A DNA stretch of 64,000 nt, from contig DHEG01000015.1 in NCBI GenBank assembly GCA_002399765.1, forward strand, positions 8,973 to 72,972, given 5' to 3'. The notes beneath the pieces are model-generated. The model saw only the letters and a program-made list of their open reading frames with translations, had not been told where the DNA came from and searched no databases. The stretch comes from Caryophanales bacterium UBA4856. Lineage in GTDB: Bacteria > Bacillota_I > Bacilli_A > RFN20 > CAG-288. Each line of letters begins with the position of its first letter. The first letter of the stretch is position 1. Below, piece by piece: positions 43,938 through 53,232 of this stretch. Both the position numbers and the translations under genes were made by a program.

Positions 43938-45365
43938 CTATTTCTTGGCTTCCTTCTTGGCCAGTTGGCCCAAAGCATAGACGGCATGGGCAAAGATGCC
44001 GATGTCGGCATAGAAGTCCGGGATGTAGAACCACTCATTGTCTTCGTGCATGCCGAAGTCGCGGCCAGGGAAGCAGCCGCCGAAGCCCACGGTGTTCTGA
44101 CTCTCCTTGGCATAGGTACCACCGCCTATGGCCTCGGGTTTGCTCTTGGTGTCGCCGGTCTCCTCCTGATAGACGCCCATCAGGGTCTTGATGAAGGCGC
44201 TCTTGGGATCGACGTAAAGGGCCGGGGTCTTGGAAGTCACCTTGAGCTTGTCGACGTAGGTCCGCTCCCTGACATTCTGGGCAGCCTCGTCTATGTCGGC
44301 ATCCTCGGGTAGACGCATGTTGACGTGAAGCACCAGCTTTCCGGAAGTATAGGAGAACATTCCCACGCAATAAGACGAACGGTCGAAGGCCTTGGACTTG
44401 TAGTTGCCGCCGAAGGGTTGCCCGTCCCCGGTCTTGTAGTCCTCATAGACCTCATGGAGCCGCTGAAGACCGATCACCTTGCCCAGGATGTTGATCATGT
44501 AAAGGCCGGCATTGACGCCATTCCAGGGCATGGAGCCATGGTATCCCTTGCCCTTGACATGGAGCAGGGTGCCGTTCCAGGTGCCCTTGATCTCAGGATG
44601 ATCGGCCAAATAGTTGTCTACCACCGCCTTCACCTTGTCGAAGGGAAGATGGGCTGGAAGGTTCTTGAAATCATATTCGGCATCCTCGCAGACAAGGTTC
44701 AGGACCGTGCCCCAGCGGAAAGGCGCGGGGCCCAAGTCCACGTTGTAGGTCGCATCGTAGTTGCACAAGGCCTTTTCCGCATAAATAAGGGGAAAGTCGG
44801 CATCGGGACTGATGCCATAAGTTGGGTAGCCCTTCTTCAGGACATGGAAATAATGTTCCAGGCAGCGTTCGTCAAGCTCCTCGTTGCCCCCAAAGACGAA
44901 CCGCACCCTGTAACCATCGATGAGCCCATGGTCCTTCAAGGCCTTTACCCCGTAAAGGCAAGCCAACCCCGGGCCTTTGTCATCGCTAGCGCCCCTGCCG
45001 ATGATGCGGTCGCCGACGATGGTCGGCTTGAAGGGATCGGTATTCCAATTCTTCAAAACCACCGGCACGGTATCGGAATGGGCATAGACATCGATCAAGG
45101 GGCCTTCCCCATAGGAAAGCTCGGTGCAATAGTTGTCGCACCTATCGACCTTGAAGCCCAGTCTCTTCCCCAGTTCGGCCGTGAAGGCCAAGGCATTCTC
45201 GACATATTGGCCGAATGGATGCTCTTTGGTGGCAGTCTTGGGGTCGTTGTAGGAGGGAGTGGCTATGTATTTCTCGTAATTCTCCAAGGCCTCGGCGTAA
45301 TAGGGCTTCGCCAACTCGGACCATTTGGTGTCCTTGGCACGATAATCGCATTTGTCACTGATCAT
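43938..45365 (-). CDS. pepV: M20-family dipeptidase, PepV type
   Basis: This 475-residue dinuclear zinc peptidase cleaves dipeptides in the cytosol. Zinc ligands are visible in VYAHSDTVP (His), GRGASDDKGPG (Asp), FGGNEELDE (general-base Glu and ligand Glu), the SPDADFPLIYAEK segment and a C-terminal FPGRDFGMHEDNEW (His). Length and the lid-domain insertion match PepV/Xaa-His dipeptidase. It has a GGGAGGAG site and no signal peptide. Confidence 0.92.
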   Translation of the reverse strand: MISDKCDYRAKDTKWSELAKPYYAEALENYEKYIATPSYNDPKTATKEHPFGQYVENALAFTAELGKRLGFKVDRCDNYCTELSYGEGPLIDVYAHSDTVPVVLKNWNTDPFKPTIVGDRIIGRGASDDKGPGLACLYGVKALKDHGLIDGYRVRFVFGGNEELDERCLEHYFHVLKKGYPTYGISPDADFPLIYAEKALCNYDATYNVDLGPAPFRWGTVLNLVCEDAEYDFKNLPAHLPFDKVKAVVDNYLADHPEIKGTWNGTLLHVKGKGYHGSMPWNGVNAGLYMINILGKVIGLQRLHEVYEDYKTGDGQPFGGNYKSKAFDRSSYCVGMFSYTSGKLVLHVNMRLPEDADIDEAAQNVRERTYVDKLKVTSKTPALYVDPKSAFIKTLMGVYQEETGDTKSKPEAIGGGTYAKESQNTVGFGGCFPGRDFGMHEDNEWFYIPDFYADIGIFAHAVYALGQLAKKEAKK

Positions 45366-45434
45366 TTTCTCTCCTCCCGGAAATCATGAGTTTCTTTCCA
45401 CTATTCTAACCTACTTGGGACCTTTGACGATTCT

Positions 45435-46226
45435 CTACCGGCTTTCCGGAAAGGAAAGTTCCAGTCCGAAGGCCCAAGCAAGGCCTTTCAAAGTCAGCTG
45501 TGGGTCGAGGATGAAGTCCAGCGGCCCCACCTCGGCCAGGCCCTTCTCGACGGTTTGGCAATCCCCGCCGGTCAAGAAGACAGGCATTCCGTAAAGGCCG
45601 TATTTGGCCTGGATGGCCTCGACTAAGCCCTTGACCCAGGCGGCCGCGCCGAAGACTATCCCGGAAGAGATGGCCCCTTCCGTAGACAAGGAAAGGAGTT
45701 CGCGAGGGAAGAACAGTTCGTCGGACTTGGCATGACTGGTCCCGGAATTAAGACTCACGCGCATCATTTCCTGCCCTGGCGCAATGGCACCGCCGAGGAA
45801 ATGGCCGCTTTTGTCCAAGGCCACGGCCTTGATGGCGGTCCCGGCATCGATAACTATCATGCCATTCCGCCTGGGCCCCAAAAGATCGCAGAACAGATCC
45901 CCGCCGAGGAAATGGTAGTTGGGAACATCCAGGCCCAATTCGGCAGACCTTCGGGCCATCACGGCCGGGGTTAGCAACTCGGCCTTTCCAAGACCCGCTT
46001 CGGAAATACCCGCCAAGGCCTGGGACAGCAACGCCTCGTTTACCGAGGAGACCAGGACCCTTGCCCCGCTGCCCTTGGCCCCGACTTCCTCCAGGAAGGA
46101 GGAAATGTGCGCCGAGGCGGCATTGTCTCCCGGTATCGACAGCACCTGTTCGACCGACCCCTGACTGGACCAAAGAACATGGATGTTGGTGTTCCCTATT
46201 TCCAAAAGCAAGAGATCCAAAGCCAT
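45435..46226 (-). CDS. coaX: Type III pantothenate kinase
   Basis: This 263-residue enzyme performs the first step of coenzyme A synthesis. The phosphate loop reads LEIGNTN at the start. The usual Asp of DxGNT is replaced by Glu 9. VIDAGTAIK and GGAIAPGQEMM are as expected in CoaX. The start chosen is the ATG at 46226 (MALDLLLLEIGNTN) with GGAGG 5 bases upstream. The longer frame reaches into comEC and is rejected. Confidence 0.9.
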   Translation of the reverse strand: MALDLLLLEIGNTNIHVLWSSQGSVEQVLSIPGDNAASAHISSFLEEVGAKGSGARVLVSSVNEALLSQALAGISEAGLGKAELLTPAVMARRSAELGLDVPNYHFLGGDLFCDLLGPRRNGMIVIDAGTAIKAVALDKSGHFLGGAIAPGQEMMRVSLNSGTSHAKSDELFFPRELLSLSTEGAISSGIVFGAAAWVKGLVEAIQAKYGLYGMPVFLTGGDCQTVEKGLAEVGPLDFILDPQLTLKGLAWAFGLELSFPESR

Positions 46227-46269
46227 TTGCCTGCCTCCATTGGCCTTGATTCTACCATCACCTTCACCT

Positions 46270-48249
46270 TCAAAGAACAAGGGTGCCATCAAGGTCGGTG
46301 CGCCAATAGTCGATCCCGAGTCTCTCAAGCCTTTCCAGGACCTCGTCGGTGGGATGGCCATAGCTGTTACGGCCGACTGAGATGACGGCCAATCCGGGCC
46401 TAACGGACTGAAGGAAGGAGAAGCCGGACGAAGTCTTGGAGCCATGATGGCCCAGCCGGATCACATCGGCCTCCAGGGAAGGATTACGCCCCAGGATTTC
46501 TTCTTCCTGCTCGATTCCGGCATCGCCCATCACCAAGAAATCTAGACCCTTCACGTTGAACCGATACACTCCCGAGCAGGCATTGTCGGAGGGGTCGTCA
46601 TCATTGTCGTTAAGGTCTTCGAAAGCGATGTCGCCGACGGCAAAGGGGCCAAAGGTTTCGCTTCCCAGGATTACCTTTTCTATTGGGAAATTGCTTTGGA
46701 GCGAAGCCAGCGCCCCAAAGTGGTCAAAGTCGGTGTGGGTGATGAGCACGGCATCCAGCTTCCTTATCCGCAGTTTCCTGAAATACGGTATGAGGCAGGC
46801 GGTTGCCAAGTCGTCGTATTTGCTGCCGCCGGTGTCGATCAACACATTGGTGTCTCCTTTCCGCACCAGGGTCGCATCGCCTTGGCCGACGTCGATGAAA
46901 TGGACGCTATCGTTAAAAGCCAAAGACCCCAATGGCTCCAGGGCCAGCAACGCCAAGAAGCCCACGGCGAGAAACAAGCCCTTTCGCCTCAGGTTCAACG
47001 CCAAGAATACGCTAAGCGACAGAAGCAACAGGTACCATAGGGCCAAAAAGAGGATCGATACCCCGCCATAGCCAAGACCCGGGATCGTCTCGAGAAGATT
47101 CAAAAGACCCAGATAGCCCAAGGCCGGATAGGACGCCACCTTCCCCCACCAGGGGATAAGCAAGATCGGGATCAGCAGCACGAACACCCCACCCGACAGG
47201 GGAATCATGAACAGCTGGCCCAGGGTGTTGCCTAAAGAGAGCGAGCCTCTTTGGGCCAACGCTATCGGGACAAGGAAGGCAAACCTGGTCCCATTGCGCA
47301 GAATCGTGCGCCAGAAGCGGTCGAATTTGGCCACGAAACCCGAAAAGGCAAATGACACGAAGGCCAAGCCGAAAGGGACATAGAAGGAACCATCGGTAAC
47401 GATGAAAGGGTTCAGCAAGAGAAACAGGGAACCTGCGCAAAAATATATTTCCTTGGATCCCAAACCCTTCCCTTCTAACAGCAAATAGGCCAAAGAGACG
47501 ATCAAGAGCCGTTGGAATGTCTGGGAAAAGCCGGAAATTATGTAGAAGGTCCCCGTAATGGCCAGGCTGACAAACGGCAAGGCCCTCCCCTGGCCCGTTC
47601 TCGCAAATAGGCCTTTGAGGCCCTTGGCCAGGAAGGATAGATGCAGGCCAGCACCCGAAAGGAAAATCCCAAGGCCCGAACCGAACAGCTCCTCCGCGTT
47701 GGAAAGGCCAGAACTTCCGGTACCGAAAAGAAACGAAGAGGCCAAGGCCCTGCCATCGCCCTCGACATGAGAAAGGCACCAGGACCGGTAGCCTACCAAA
47801 TTCAGATGGGTGTTGAAGAGGTATTCGCTTCGATAGACATCCAGGGCCTTGAACACCCCTCGTCTTTCCAGGTATGATTCGAAGTCGAACGAGCCTTCGA
47901 AATGGGCGAAAGACAAGGCTTTTGCCTCTCCCTCGACCCTGAGCAAGGACAGGAAAGAAGGCGGGGTGTCCGTCGGTACATAGTAGGTCCCATCGAGGGT
48001 CCAAAGAAGGCAATAGCTGGAGGAGGGCTTCACTACCAGGCCGATGACGGACACCTCCCCTGTCGCACCTTTGGGATAGATAAGGCAAAGGCCATAGAAC
48101 AGCCCCAGGGAAAGGAGTGCCATTAAGGCGCCTTTCGCCTTGCCCTTCAAGTATGCGGCTAGCACCGGCATCAATCCCAACACGGACAGCCAGGGCGAAA
48201 TAGAGGCCAGGGAGCCTACCACCAAGGCCAAGAAGACGGCAAGGACCAT
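46270..48249 (-). CDS. comEC: ComEC-type DNA uptake channel protein
   Basis: This 659-residue membrane protein moves single-stranded DNA across the membrane in competent cells. The N-terminus has short helices and an outside OB-like domain. The middle is the Competence domain with about eight helices (roughly 180-430). The C-terminus is a metallo-beta-lactamase domain with FIDVGQGDATLV and THTDFDHFGAL (about 470-545). It follows comEA by one base. No comGA, comF or comK is in the window, so competence is not shown. Confidence 0.9.
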   Translation of the reverse strand: MVLAVFLALVVGSLASISPWLSVLGLMPVLAAYLKGKAKGALMALLSLGLFYGLCLIYPKGATGEVSVIGLVVKPSSSYCLLWTLDGTYYVPTDTPPSFLSLLRVEGEAKALSFAHFEGSFDFESYLERRGVFKALDVYRSEYLFNTHLNLVGYRSWCLSHVEGDGRALASSFLFGTGSSGLSNAEELFGSGLGIFLSGAGLHLSFLAKGLKGLFARTGQGRALPFVSLAITGTFYIISGFSQTFQRLLIVSLAYLLLEGKGLGSKEIYFCAGSLFLLLNPFIVTDGSFYVPFGLAFVSFAFSGFVAKFDRFWRTILRNGTRFAFLVPIALAQRGSLSLGNTLGQLFMIPLSGGVFVLLIPILLIPWWGKVASYPALGYLGLLNLLETIPGLGYGGVSILFLALWYLLLLSLSVFLALNLRRKGLFLAVGFLALLALEPLGSLAFNDSVHFIDVGQGDATLVRKGDTNVLIDTGGSKYDDLATACLIPYFRKLRIRKLDAVLITHTDFDHFGALASLQSNFPIEKVILGSETFGPFAVGDIAFEDLNDNDDDPSDNACSGVYRFNVKGLDFLVMGDAGIEQEEEILGRNPSLEADVIRLGHHGSKTSSGFSFLQSVRPGLAVISVGRNSYGHPTDEVLERLERLGIDYWRTDLDGTLVL

Positions 48250-48250
48250 G

Positions 48251-48793
48251 TCATTTCAGGACCACCTTGTCGCGCAATTGCTTGTAGGTGGCTTCTCCGA
48301 TTCCCTTGACTTCCTTAAGCTCCTCCAAAGTCTCGAAAGGGCCATTGGCTGCGATGTAGTCAAGGATGGCCTGCGCCAAGGTCGTCGAAACGCCCAAGGC
48401 CTCCTTCAAGGTCGAGACAGTCCAGGAGGTATCGTTGATGTTGATCTTTTCCCCTTCCGTGGGCTCGCAGTATTCCAAAGCCTTGGCCGGGATATAGAAA
48501 TAGTCCCGTTCCCCTATTACCAAGGAGGGGAGATAGGAGTCGGTATCGGCCTCCTCCGTCACCCCGCCAGCCTTGGCGATGAGCTCCTCAAGGGTATCGT
48601 CGGCCATCATCCCGTAGGTGCCTGGATGGAGGACCTGTCCCTCTATTTGGACATCCTGGGAGCCATCGGCGTTTACGGAGACGTAGCTGGTGCTTGTCGA
48701 ATCGGAACCAGACTTGGTGGAAGGATCGATCATGGTCATGGCAAAAAGGGCCACGATCGTGAGAATGACCCCCACGATGATTACTTTGAACAT
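48251..48793 (-). CDS. comEA: ComEA-type DNA receptor
   Basis: This 180-residue protein has one N-terminal membrane anchor (about 2-23), a SLBB-like domain at 43-105 (VQIEGQVLHPGTYGM) and a helix-hairpin-helix DNA-binding end at about 118-180 (ININDTSWTVSTLKEALGVS, LEELKEVKGIGEATYKQL). It binds outside DNA and hands it to ComEC. The start is the ATG at 48793 with GGAGG 9 bases before. An upstream in-frame start lacks a site. Confidence 0.92.
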   Translation of the reverse strand: MFKVIIVGVILTIVALFAMTMIDPSTKSGSDSTSTSYVSVNADGSQDVQIEGQVLHPGTYGMMADDTLEELIAKAGGVTEEADTDSYLPSLVIGERDYFYIPAKALEYCEPTEGEKININDTSWTVSTLKEALGVSTTLAQAILDYIAANGPFETLEELKEVKGIGEATYKQLRDKVVLK

Positions 48794-48845
48794 TGTCCTA
48801 ACCTCCGTAGAGGTTATGGAAGGCATTCGGCTTTTTTAGGTAAAT

Positions 48846-48864
48846 CAAAAGCCCCCTAGGGGGC
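48846..48864 (-). terminator. Terminator after greA
   Basis: GCCCCC and GGGGGC (48851-48864) form a short GC stem with a tight TA centre, followed on the minus strand by TTTTG (48850-48846). It lies 18 bases after the greA stop and separates it from comEA. Confidence 0.75.
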
Positions 48865-48882
48865 CTATCAACCGATTTGCGT

Positions 48883-49368
48883 CTACTTGACTTCGATGAT
48901 CTTGACCTTGTAGGGCTTGGCGACAGGAATCACTACGACATCGCCTTTGCCGTGGCCGAATATGGCCTTTATCAAGGGGGAATTGGAAGCCACTTGAGGT
49001 ATTGGCAAAGTCAGGTTGACCTCGGAGGAGCCTACCACCTTGTAGGTGAAAGTCTCGTTCTTCTTGAGGTTCTGGATGGTGACTACGGATCCGAGCTGCA
49101 CGCCGCTGATTCCGGCCTGCTTGCCAACCACCTTGTAGGTATCCAGTTTGTGCTGAATGTCCAATATCTCGCCTTCGATCTCCGCCTGCTTGTTACGGGC
49201 CGCATCATAATCGGCGTTTTCGGACAGATCGCCTTGCGAACGGGCCAACGCCAATTCCTCTTTGTTCTTCGGACGCTCGACGTTGATCAACTCCTGAAGG
49301 CGCTCCTCCAGCTTCTTCTTGCCTTCGGGGGTAAGAATCTGCTCACTTGTTTCATCTGTTGTAGCCAT
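48883..49368 (-). CDS. greA: Transcription elongation factor GreA
   Basis: This 161-residue factor stimulates transcript cleavage by stalled RNA polymerase. The N-terminal coiled coil (about 15-80) carries the tip motif RSQGDLSENADYDAAR. The C-terminal FKBP-like domain follows (GSVVTIQNLKKNETFTYKVVG, read in part). The start is the ATG at 49368 behind AAGGAG. The 21-codon upstream extension has no ribosome site. Confidence 0.97.
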   Translation of the reverse strand: MATTDETSEQILTPEGKKKLEERLQELINVERPKNKEELALARSQGDLSENADYDAARNKQAEIEGEILDIQHKLDTYKVVGKQAGISGVQLGSVVTIQNLKKNETFTYKVVGSSEVNLTLPIPQVASNSPLIKAIFGHGKGDVVVIPVAKPYKVKIIEVK

Positions 49369-49413
49369 ATTAAACGCTCCTTGATGGCACCCTTGCCCAT
49401 CGTATGCCTTGAA

Positions 49414-49442
49414 AATATAACACCAAAACAAGGTGGTGAAAA
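49414..49442 (-). promoter_or_regulatory. Candidate greA promoter
   Basis: On the minus strand TTTTCA (49442-49437), 17 bases and TATATT (49419-49414) lie about 46 bases before the greA start. The -10 box is good and the -35 is moderate. Confidence 0.5.
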
Positions 49443-49529
49443 GGTCCCCTGCTTCCTCAACACCCCAACCACCTTGTAAGGGCTATACCATTGTACTAAC
49501 CTTGGTATGCAAATGCAGGAGGGACGAAC

Positions 49530-51197
49530 ATGGCCATTTCCGCTTTTATTATTAAGGGACGGGGCAAGTCACTAAAAGAATTGCTAAGTGGCCTGATGGG
49601 ACCCGCTGGTTTCTGCGTGAGTCTCGACAACCAAATAAAGGAACTGTCTTATGTCCTTACGGACGATCGACAACATCAGGCACGACCCTTGGATTGCCAT
49701 GATCCGGAAGCCACCAAGATATACGAAGCCAGCCTCCGCTTCTTGGTGGGGATGGCCATGGATGCCATCCAACCCGAGCTTAGAGTCGTCATCACCTATG
49801 GGGTCTCGCGTTCCCTTTTCCTCTCCTTCTACCGGAAAGGCGACGGGAAGATTTTCAAGGCCGACCGGCAGTTGAAGGACAGACTCAACGTGGAATTGAG
49901 GAGACTTGTCAAAGCCGACCTACCCTTCGTCAAGAAGACCCTTTCCAAAGACGAGGCCCTTGCGTTATATGGGGAGAGGGGCCTAAGGGATCGCCTGGAT
50001 TCCCTGGCATGCCGTGACGAGAGGCAGGTCCACCTCTACTACTGCAAGGACTATTTCGACTACCCTTATTCCTGCATGGTCCCCTCGACAGGGTATCTAT
50101 CCAGATTCCGCCTTAACTTGGTCAAGCCTGGCATCGCCCTCTGCTATCCGCGCTATGACCAAGATGGCCAAATCCCCCCTTTGACAAAGGAGAAAAACTA
50201 TGGCAAGGCCTTGAGGCGGAACCTCGAGTGGAGCCAAGAGGCCGGCCTTGATACCATCGCCAAGCTGAATCAGGCCCTGTTGACCTTTGGGCCCGTGGCC
50301 TTGATCTCGATGAGCGAAGCCTACGCCGATAGTCAGCTCGACTCCCTTTGCCAGAAGATCCTGGCCAAAGGCAACGACATCAAGTTCATCTGCGTGGCCG
50401 GGCCCTCTTCCTCGTCCAAGACCACCTTTGCCAAGAAGCTCAGGGCCTGGCTGATGTCCTTCGGCCTCAGGCCCATAAGGATCTCCATCGATGACTATTA
50501 CCTTCCGCAAAGGCTGGCGCCGCATAAGGATGACGGCAAACCCGACTTAGAGAGCGTCCATGCCTTGGATCTGAAGAGGTTCGACAAAGATATGGCCTCC
50601 TTGGCCAGGGGGGAAGCCACCACCATCCCGGAGTTCGACTTCACGAGGGGATATGCCACCAAGAGCCGCGTGGTGAAGCCATTGCCCGGCCAACCGGTGA
50701 TAATGGAGGGAATCCATGCCCTCAATCCCCTCTTGACCCCCTCGATACCGGACAGGGAGAAATTCAACGTCTTCATAAGTCCCCAAGGCCAACTTGCCAT
50801 AGACGACCACAATCCAATGTCTTTGACCGACAATCGCCTGATAAGGCGGATCGTCAGGGATTCGCTTACTAGGGCGACTTCCGCCGAAAGGACCATCTTG
50901 ATGTGGCCAGGCGTCAGGGAGGGGGAGTTCAAGTACATCTATCCCTTCGAGGACCAGGCCGACTTCGTCTTCAATTCGTTCTTGAGCTATGAGACCTGCG
51001 CCTTGAAAGACCTGGCCTTGCCACTCCTCGCGAAGGTGCCAAAGGACAGTCCAGCCTATCCTACCGCGACAAGGCTCACGAAATTCCTGGGCTTCTTCCC
51101 CAGCCTCGATGCCAGGCTAATCCCCAACGATTCCCTGATAAGGGAATTCATCGGCGGAAGCTGCTTCGACGATCAATCCGTGAAAAGGGGTACGTAG
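49530..51197 (+). CDS. Uridine-kinase-like P-loop protein with ThrRS-like N-terminal part
   Basis: This 555-residue protein is of the phosphoribulokinase/uridine kinase family as found in Bacillota 'nucleoside kinases'. Residues 1-270 resemble the TGS/second-additional-domain region that precedes the kinase in this family. The kinase part begins at ICVAGPSSSSKTT (289-299), then ISIDDYY, FDFTRG and EGIHALNP. The Walker A is GPSSSSKT: the usual Gly just before Lys 297 is Ser. This may weaken catalysis. The product could phosphorylate a nucleoside, but the substrate is unknown. Its 3' end overlaps the opposite lipoprotein gene by 25 bases. Confidence 0.8.
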   Translation: MAISAFIIKGRGKSLKELLSGLMGPAGFCVSLDNQIKELSYVLTDDRQHQARPLDCHDPEATKIYEASLRFLVGMAMDAIQPELRVVITYGVSRSLFLSFYRKGDGKIFKADRQLKDRLNVELRRLVKADLPFVKKTLSKDEALALYGERGLRDRLDSLACRDERQVHLYYCKDYFDYPYSCMVPSTGYLSRFRLNLVKPGIALCYPRYDQDGQIPPLTKEKNYGKALRRNLEWSQEAGLDTIAKLNQALLTFGPVALISMSEAYADSQLDSLCQKILAKGNDIKFICVAGPSSSSKTTFAKKLRAWLMSFGLRPIRISIDDYYLPQRLAPHKDDGKPDLESVHALDLKRFDKDMASLARGEATTIPEFDFTRGYATKSRVVKPLPGQPVIMEGIHALNPLLTPSIPDREKFNVFISPQGQLAIDDHNPMSLTDNRLIRRIVRDSLTRATSAERTILMWPGVREGEFKYIYPFEDQADFVFNSFLSYETCALKDLALPLLAKVPKDSPAYPTATRLTKFLGFFPSLDARLIPNDSLIREFIGGSCFDDQSVKRGT

Positions 51198-53128
51198 GTC
51201 TCGTTGAACTCTGGGAAGACGTCTATGGTGGAGACGACCTGCCCATCGCTCTCCCTGACAAAGCCAGACACTTCCCTACCGGGATAGAGCGTCTTGATAT
51301 AGGAAGCAAGGGGGAACTCATCTCCTTCGACTCCCTCATAACTCCCCACGGTGACCCCGTCGGCGCCATCGCGGAAGGTGAGCAAGACCTTGTTGGCGTA
51401 CACGGCCCAAAGGCTCTCGTCGCCGGCTATTGTATAGGGAAGGGAAAGGCCGCCACCGCCTTGGGTGTCGCTCCACCCCTTCAGGGTCCTTGCTACATAG
51501 TCAAGGCCCGTTACCGGAATGTCTGGAACGGTCACCCCATAGGCGGAAAGATCTGACCAATCGAATATGGTGCCATCGGATTGCCTTATGTATATTTCCG
51601 AACTGCCTCCTGTCCAATTGAGAGTGACTTTGTACCTTGAAGATGTCACTAACCTGAACGCGACGTCATTACCAGGCATGGTGTAGGATGTGATTGACCC
51701 AGCCGTGGGCGAGGAGGAGACGGTTCCGTCGATCGTGACTTCCTTTATCCCATCGATGCTCAAGTCGTTGGGGGCGGTGTAGTTGGAGACGTCGAGGTAA
51801 GCGGACAGATCGGTCCCGCTGGCCAGGGATACCGAATAGACTCCCTGGCCTTGATCGGGCGCCGGTTCAAGGCCGAGACTGTTCGAAGGAACGATCTGGT
51901 CCGTGCCCAGGTCGACATAAAGGACACCCCATTGGGAGAATTCGGGTTCGAGGACCAGCTTTTCCAGATCGGTCGGCACCTTTGCGGTATTCGAGCCATC
52001 GAACTTGATGTCCGTTCCCGTATCGAAGACTCCGTTCCCATCGGCATCGTAATACCAGAACTCAAAGGTCTTGCCGCTTGCCTCAACTGAAGGCAGGATC
52101 GAATCGTCGAAGGCCTCGCCCTCCCAAACATAGACGTTCCCATCGTCTTCCTTGGTCGCATCGAAAGACGTGGAGTCTACGAGTTGTTCATCGGCCCCAT
52201 AATCAAGTTCGATGGGGATCTTCTTCTCGAACTTGGCATAGACATCCAGATCCGAATCGCCCATCGAGATCACGTCATCGAAGACGAAGCCGAAAGTCAA
52301 GTCCGAATCGTAATACCAGCCCGAGAATCTGTAGTGCGACGGGATTCCAAGCGAAGAGACATCGGGCTCGAACCCAGCAAGGGAGGTGCCAGGCGCCAAA
52401 GCCAAAGGCAAAGGATCGCTTACGACGCCGCCATAATGGATCCGGAGCTCGGGATAGGCCGAGAACTTGACGTAATAGGTCGTAGGGGCATCGCTAACCG
52501 TGATGCTGGTCAAGGGATCGCCACTCCCATCCTCGTCGGCGTAGATTCCCGTAAAGGTGCCATCGGCCTGACCGGTTTGGGAATCAACGGCAAGTTCGGC
52601 GTTGAAAGTGGTCAGGACGTTTTCCAAGGCCGCCATATTCAAGAGGACGCCATAGTAGTAATCGGCGCCCTGGAGAACGACCGAGGCTATGTCCTGTTCG
52701 GTGTCGATGGCCTGGAACGTTACCGATGACTCTTTGGCAAAAACCGCGGAATAGGTGACGGCAGAGAAGGGAACGGCAGAAGTGGAGAAATCGGTCAGCA
52801 AAGGCTTGCCGATGGTACCGTCGCTTCTCTTTTGGCCCCATCCCGAGAAATGATAGCAATCCTTGACAGCCTTGGCCGTCTTTATCTTTTGCGGCAATTG
52901 GGAACCAGCCGTTCCTACATATGTCGGAAAAGAGGTTATCGAATGGTCGAAGACTGAATCGGAAGGATCAAGCGTCTGGGTATTGCCCTCAGCATCGGCA
53001 TAAGTCAAATAGTCGGCGCCCTGGGAATCCAGGCTCAGGGAACCGGTTATGTCCCCACCGCATGAATAGAGAGAGGGCAGGCCTAAGGAGAGAACTGCCA
53101 AGAAAGCCTTGAGATTTTTCCCTACCAT
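51173..53128 (-). CDS. Surface lipoprotein with InlB-type (Listeria-Bacteroides) repeats
   Basis: This 651-residue protein has a lipoprotein signal (lipobox SLYSCGG, Cys 23). The rest is predicted outside the cell. At least three or four repeat units of InlB_B/Flg_new style appear, each ending in a pattern such as HFSGWGQK...YSAVF, YRFSGWYYDSD...VYAKF, or TLKGWSDTQGG...LWAVYANK. Calcium-like DADGNGVFDTGTD also occurs (about 365-377). Such proteins are surface adhesins or of unknown role. The start is the ATG at 53128 after AAAAGGG. The longer upstream frame is rejected. It overlaps the kinase gene at the 3' end. Confidence 0.8.
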   Translation of the reverse strand: MVGKNLKAFLAVLSLGLPSLYSCGGDITGSLSLDSQGADYLTYADAEGNTQTLDPSDSVFDHSITSFPTYVGTAGSQLPQKIKTAKAVKDCYHFSGWGQKRSDGTIGKPLLTDFSTSAVPFSAVTYSAVFAKESSVTFQAIDTEQDIASVVLQGADYYYGVLLNMAALENVLTTFNAELAVDSQTGQADGTFTGIYADEDGSGDPLTSITVSDAPTTYYVKFSAYPELRIHYGGVVSDPLPLALAPGTSLAGFEPDVSSLGIPSHYRFSGWYYDSDLTFGFVFDDVISMGDSDLDVYAKFEKKIPIELDYGADEQLVDSTSFDATKEDDGNVYVWEGEAFDDSILPSVEASGKTFEFWYYDADGNGVFDTGTDIKFDGSNTAKVPTDLEKLVLEPEFSQWGVLYVDLGTDQIVPSNSLGLEPAPDQGQGVYSVSLASGTDLSAYLDVSNYTAPNDLSIDGIKEVTIDGTVSSSPTAGSITSYTMPGNDVAFRLVTSSRYKVTLNWTGGSSEIYIRQSDGTIFDWSDLSAYGVTVPDIPVTGLDYVARTLKGWSDTQGGGGLSLPYTIAGDESLWAVYANKVLLTFRDGADGVTVGSYEGVEGDEFPLASYIKTLYPGREVSGFVRESDGQVVSTIDVFPEFNETYVPLFTD

Positions 53129-53154
53129 AATGTTTTTCCCTTTTCTTTTTGATA

Positions 53155-53183
53155 AGTATAGCATCAGCACTGCCTTTTTCGAA
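53155..53183 (-). promoter_or_regulatory. Candidate promoter of the repeat lipoprotein
   Basis: TTCGAA (53183-53178), 17 bases and TATACT (53160-53155) on the minus strand, 27 bases before the start. The -10 is good and the -35 weak. It lies back-to-back with the hsp20 control region. Confidence 0.42.
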
Positions 53184-53205
53184 CACCCGATAAGTTTTGA
53201 TGCAA

Positions 53206-53232
53206 TTAGCACTCACCCCTTTACAGTGCTAA
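53206..53232 (+). promoter_or_regulatory. Second CIRCE operator, upstream of hsp20
   Basis: TTAGCACTC (53206-53214), 9 bases, CAGTGCTAA (53224-53232). Only one base departs from the perfect palindrome. It overlaps the -35 box of the hsp20 promoter, so HrcA from 40943-42031 should repress this gene. Confidence 0.95.
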
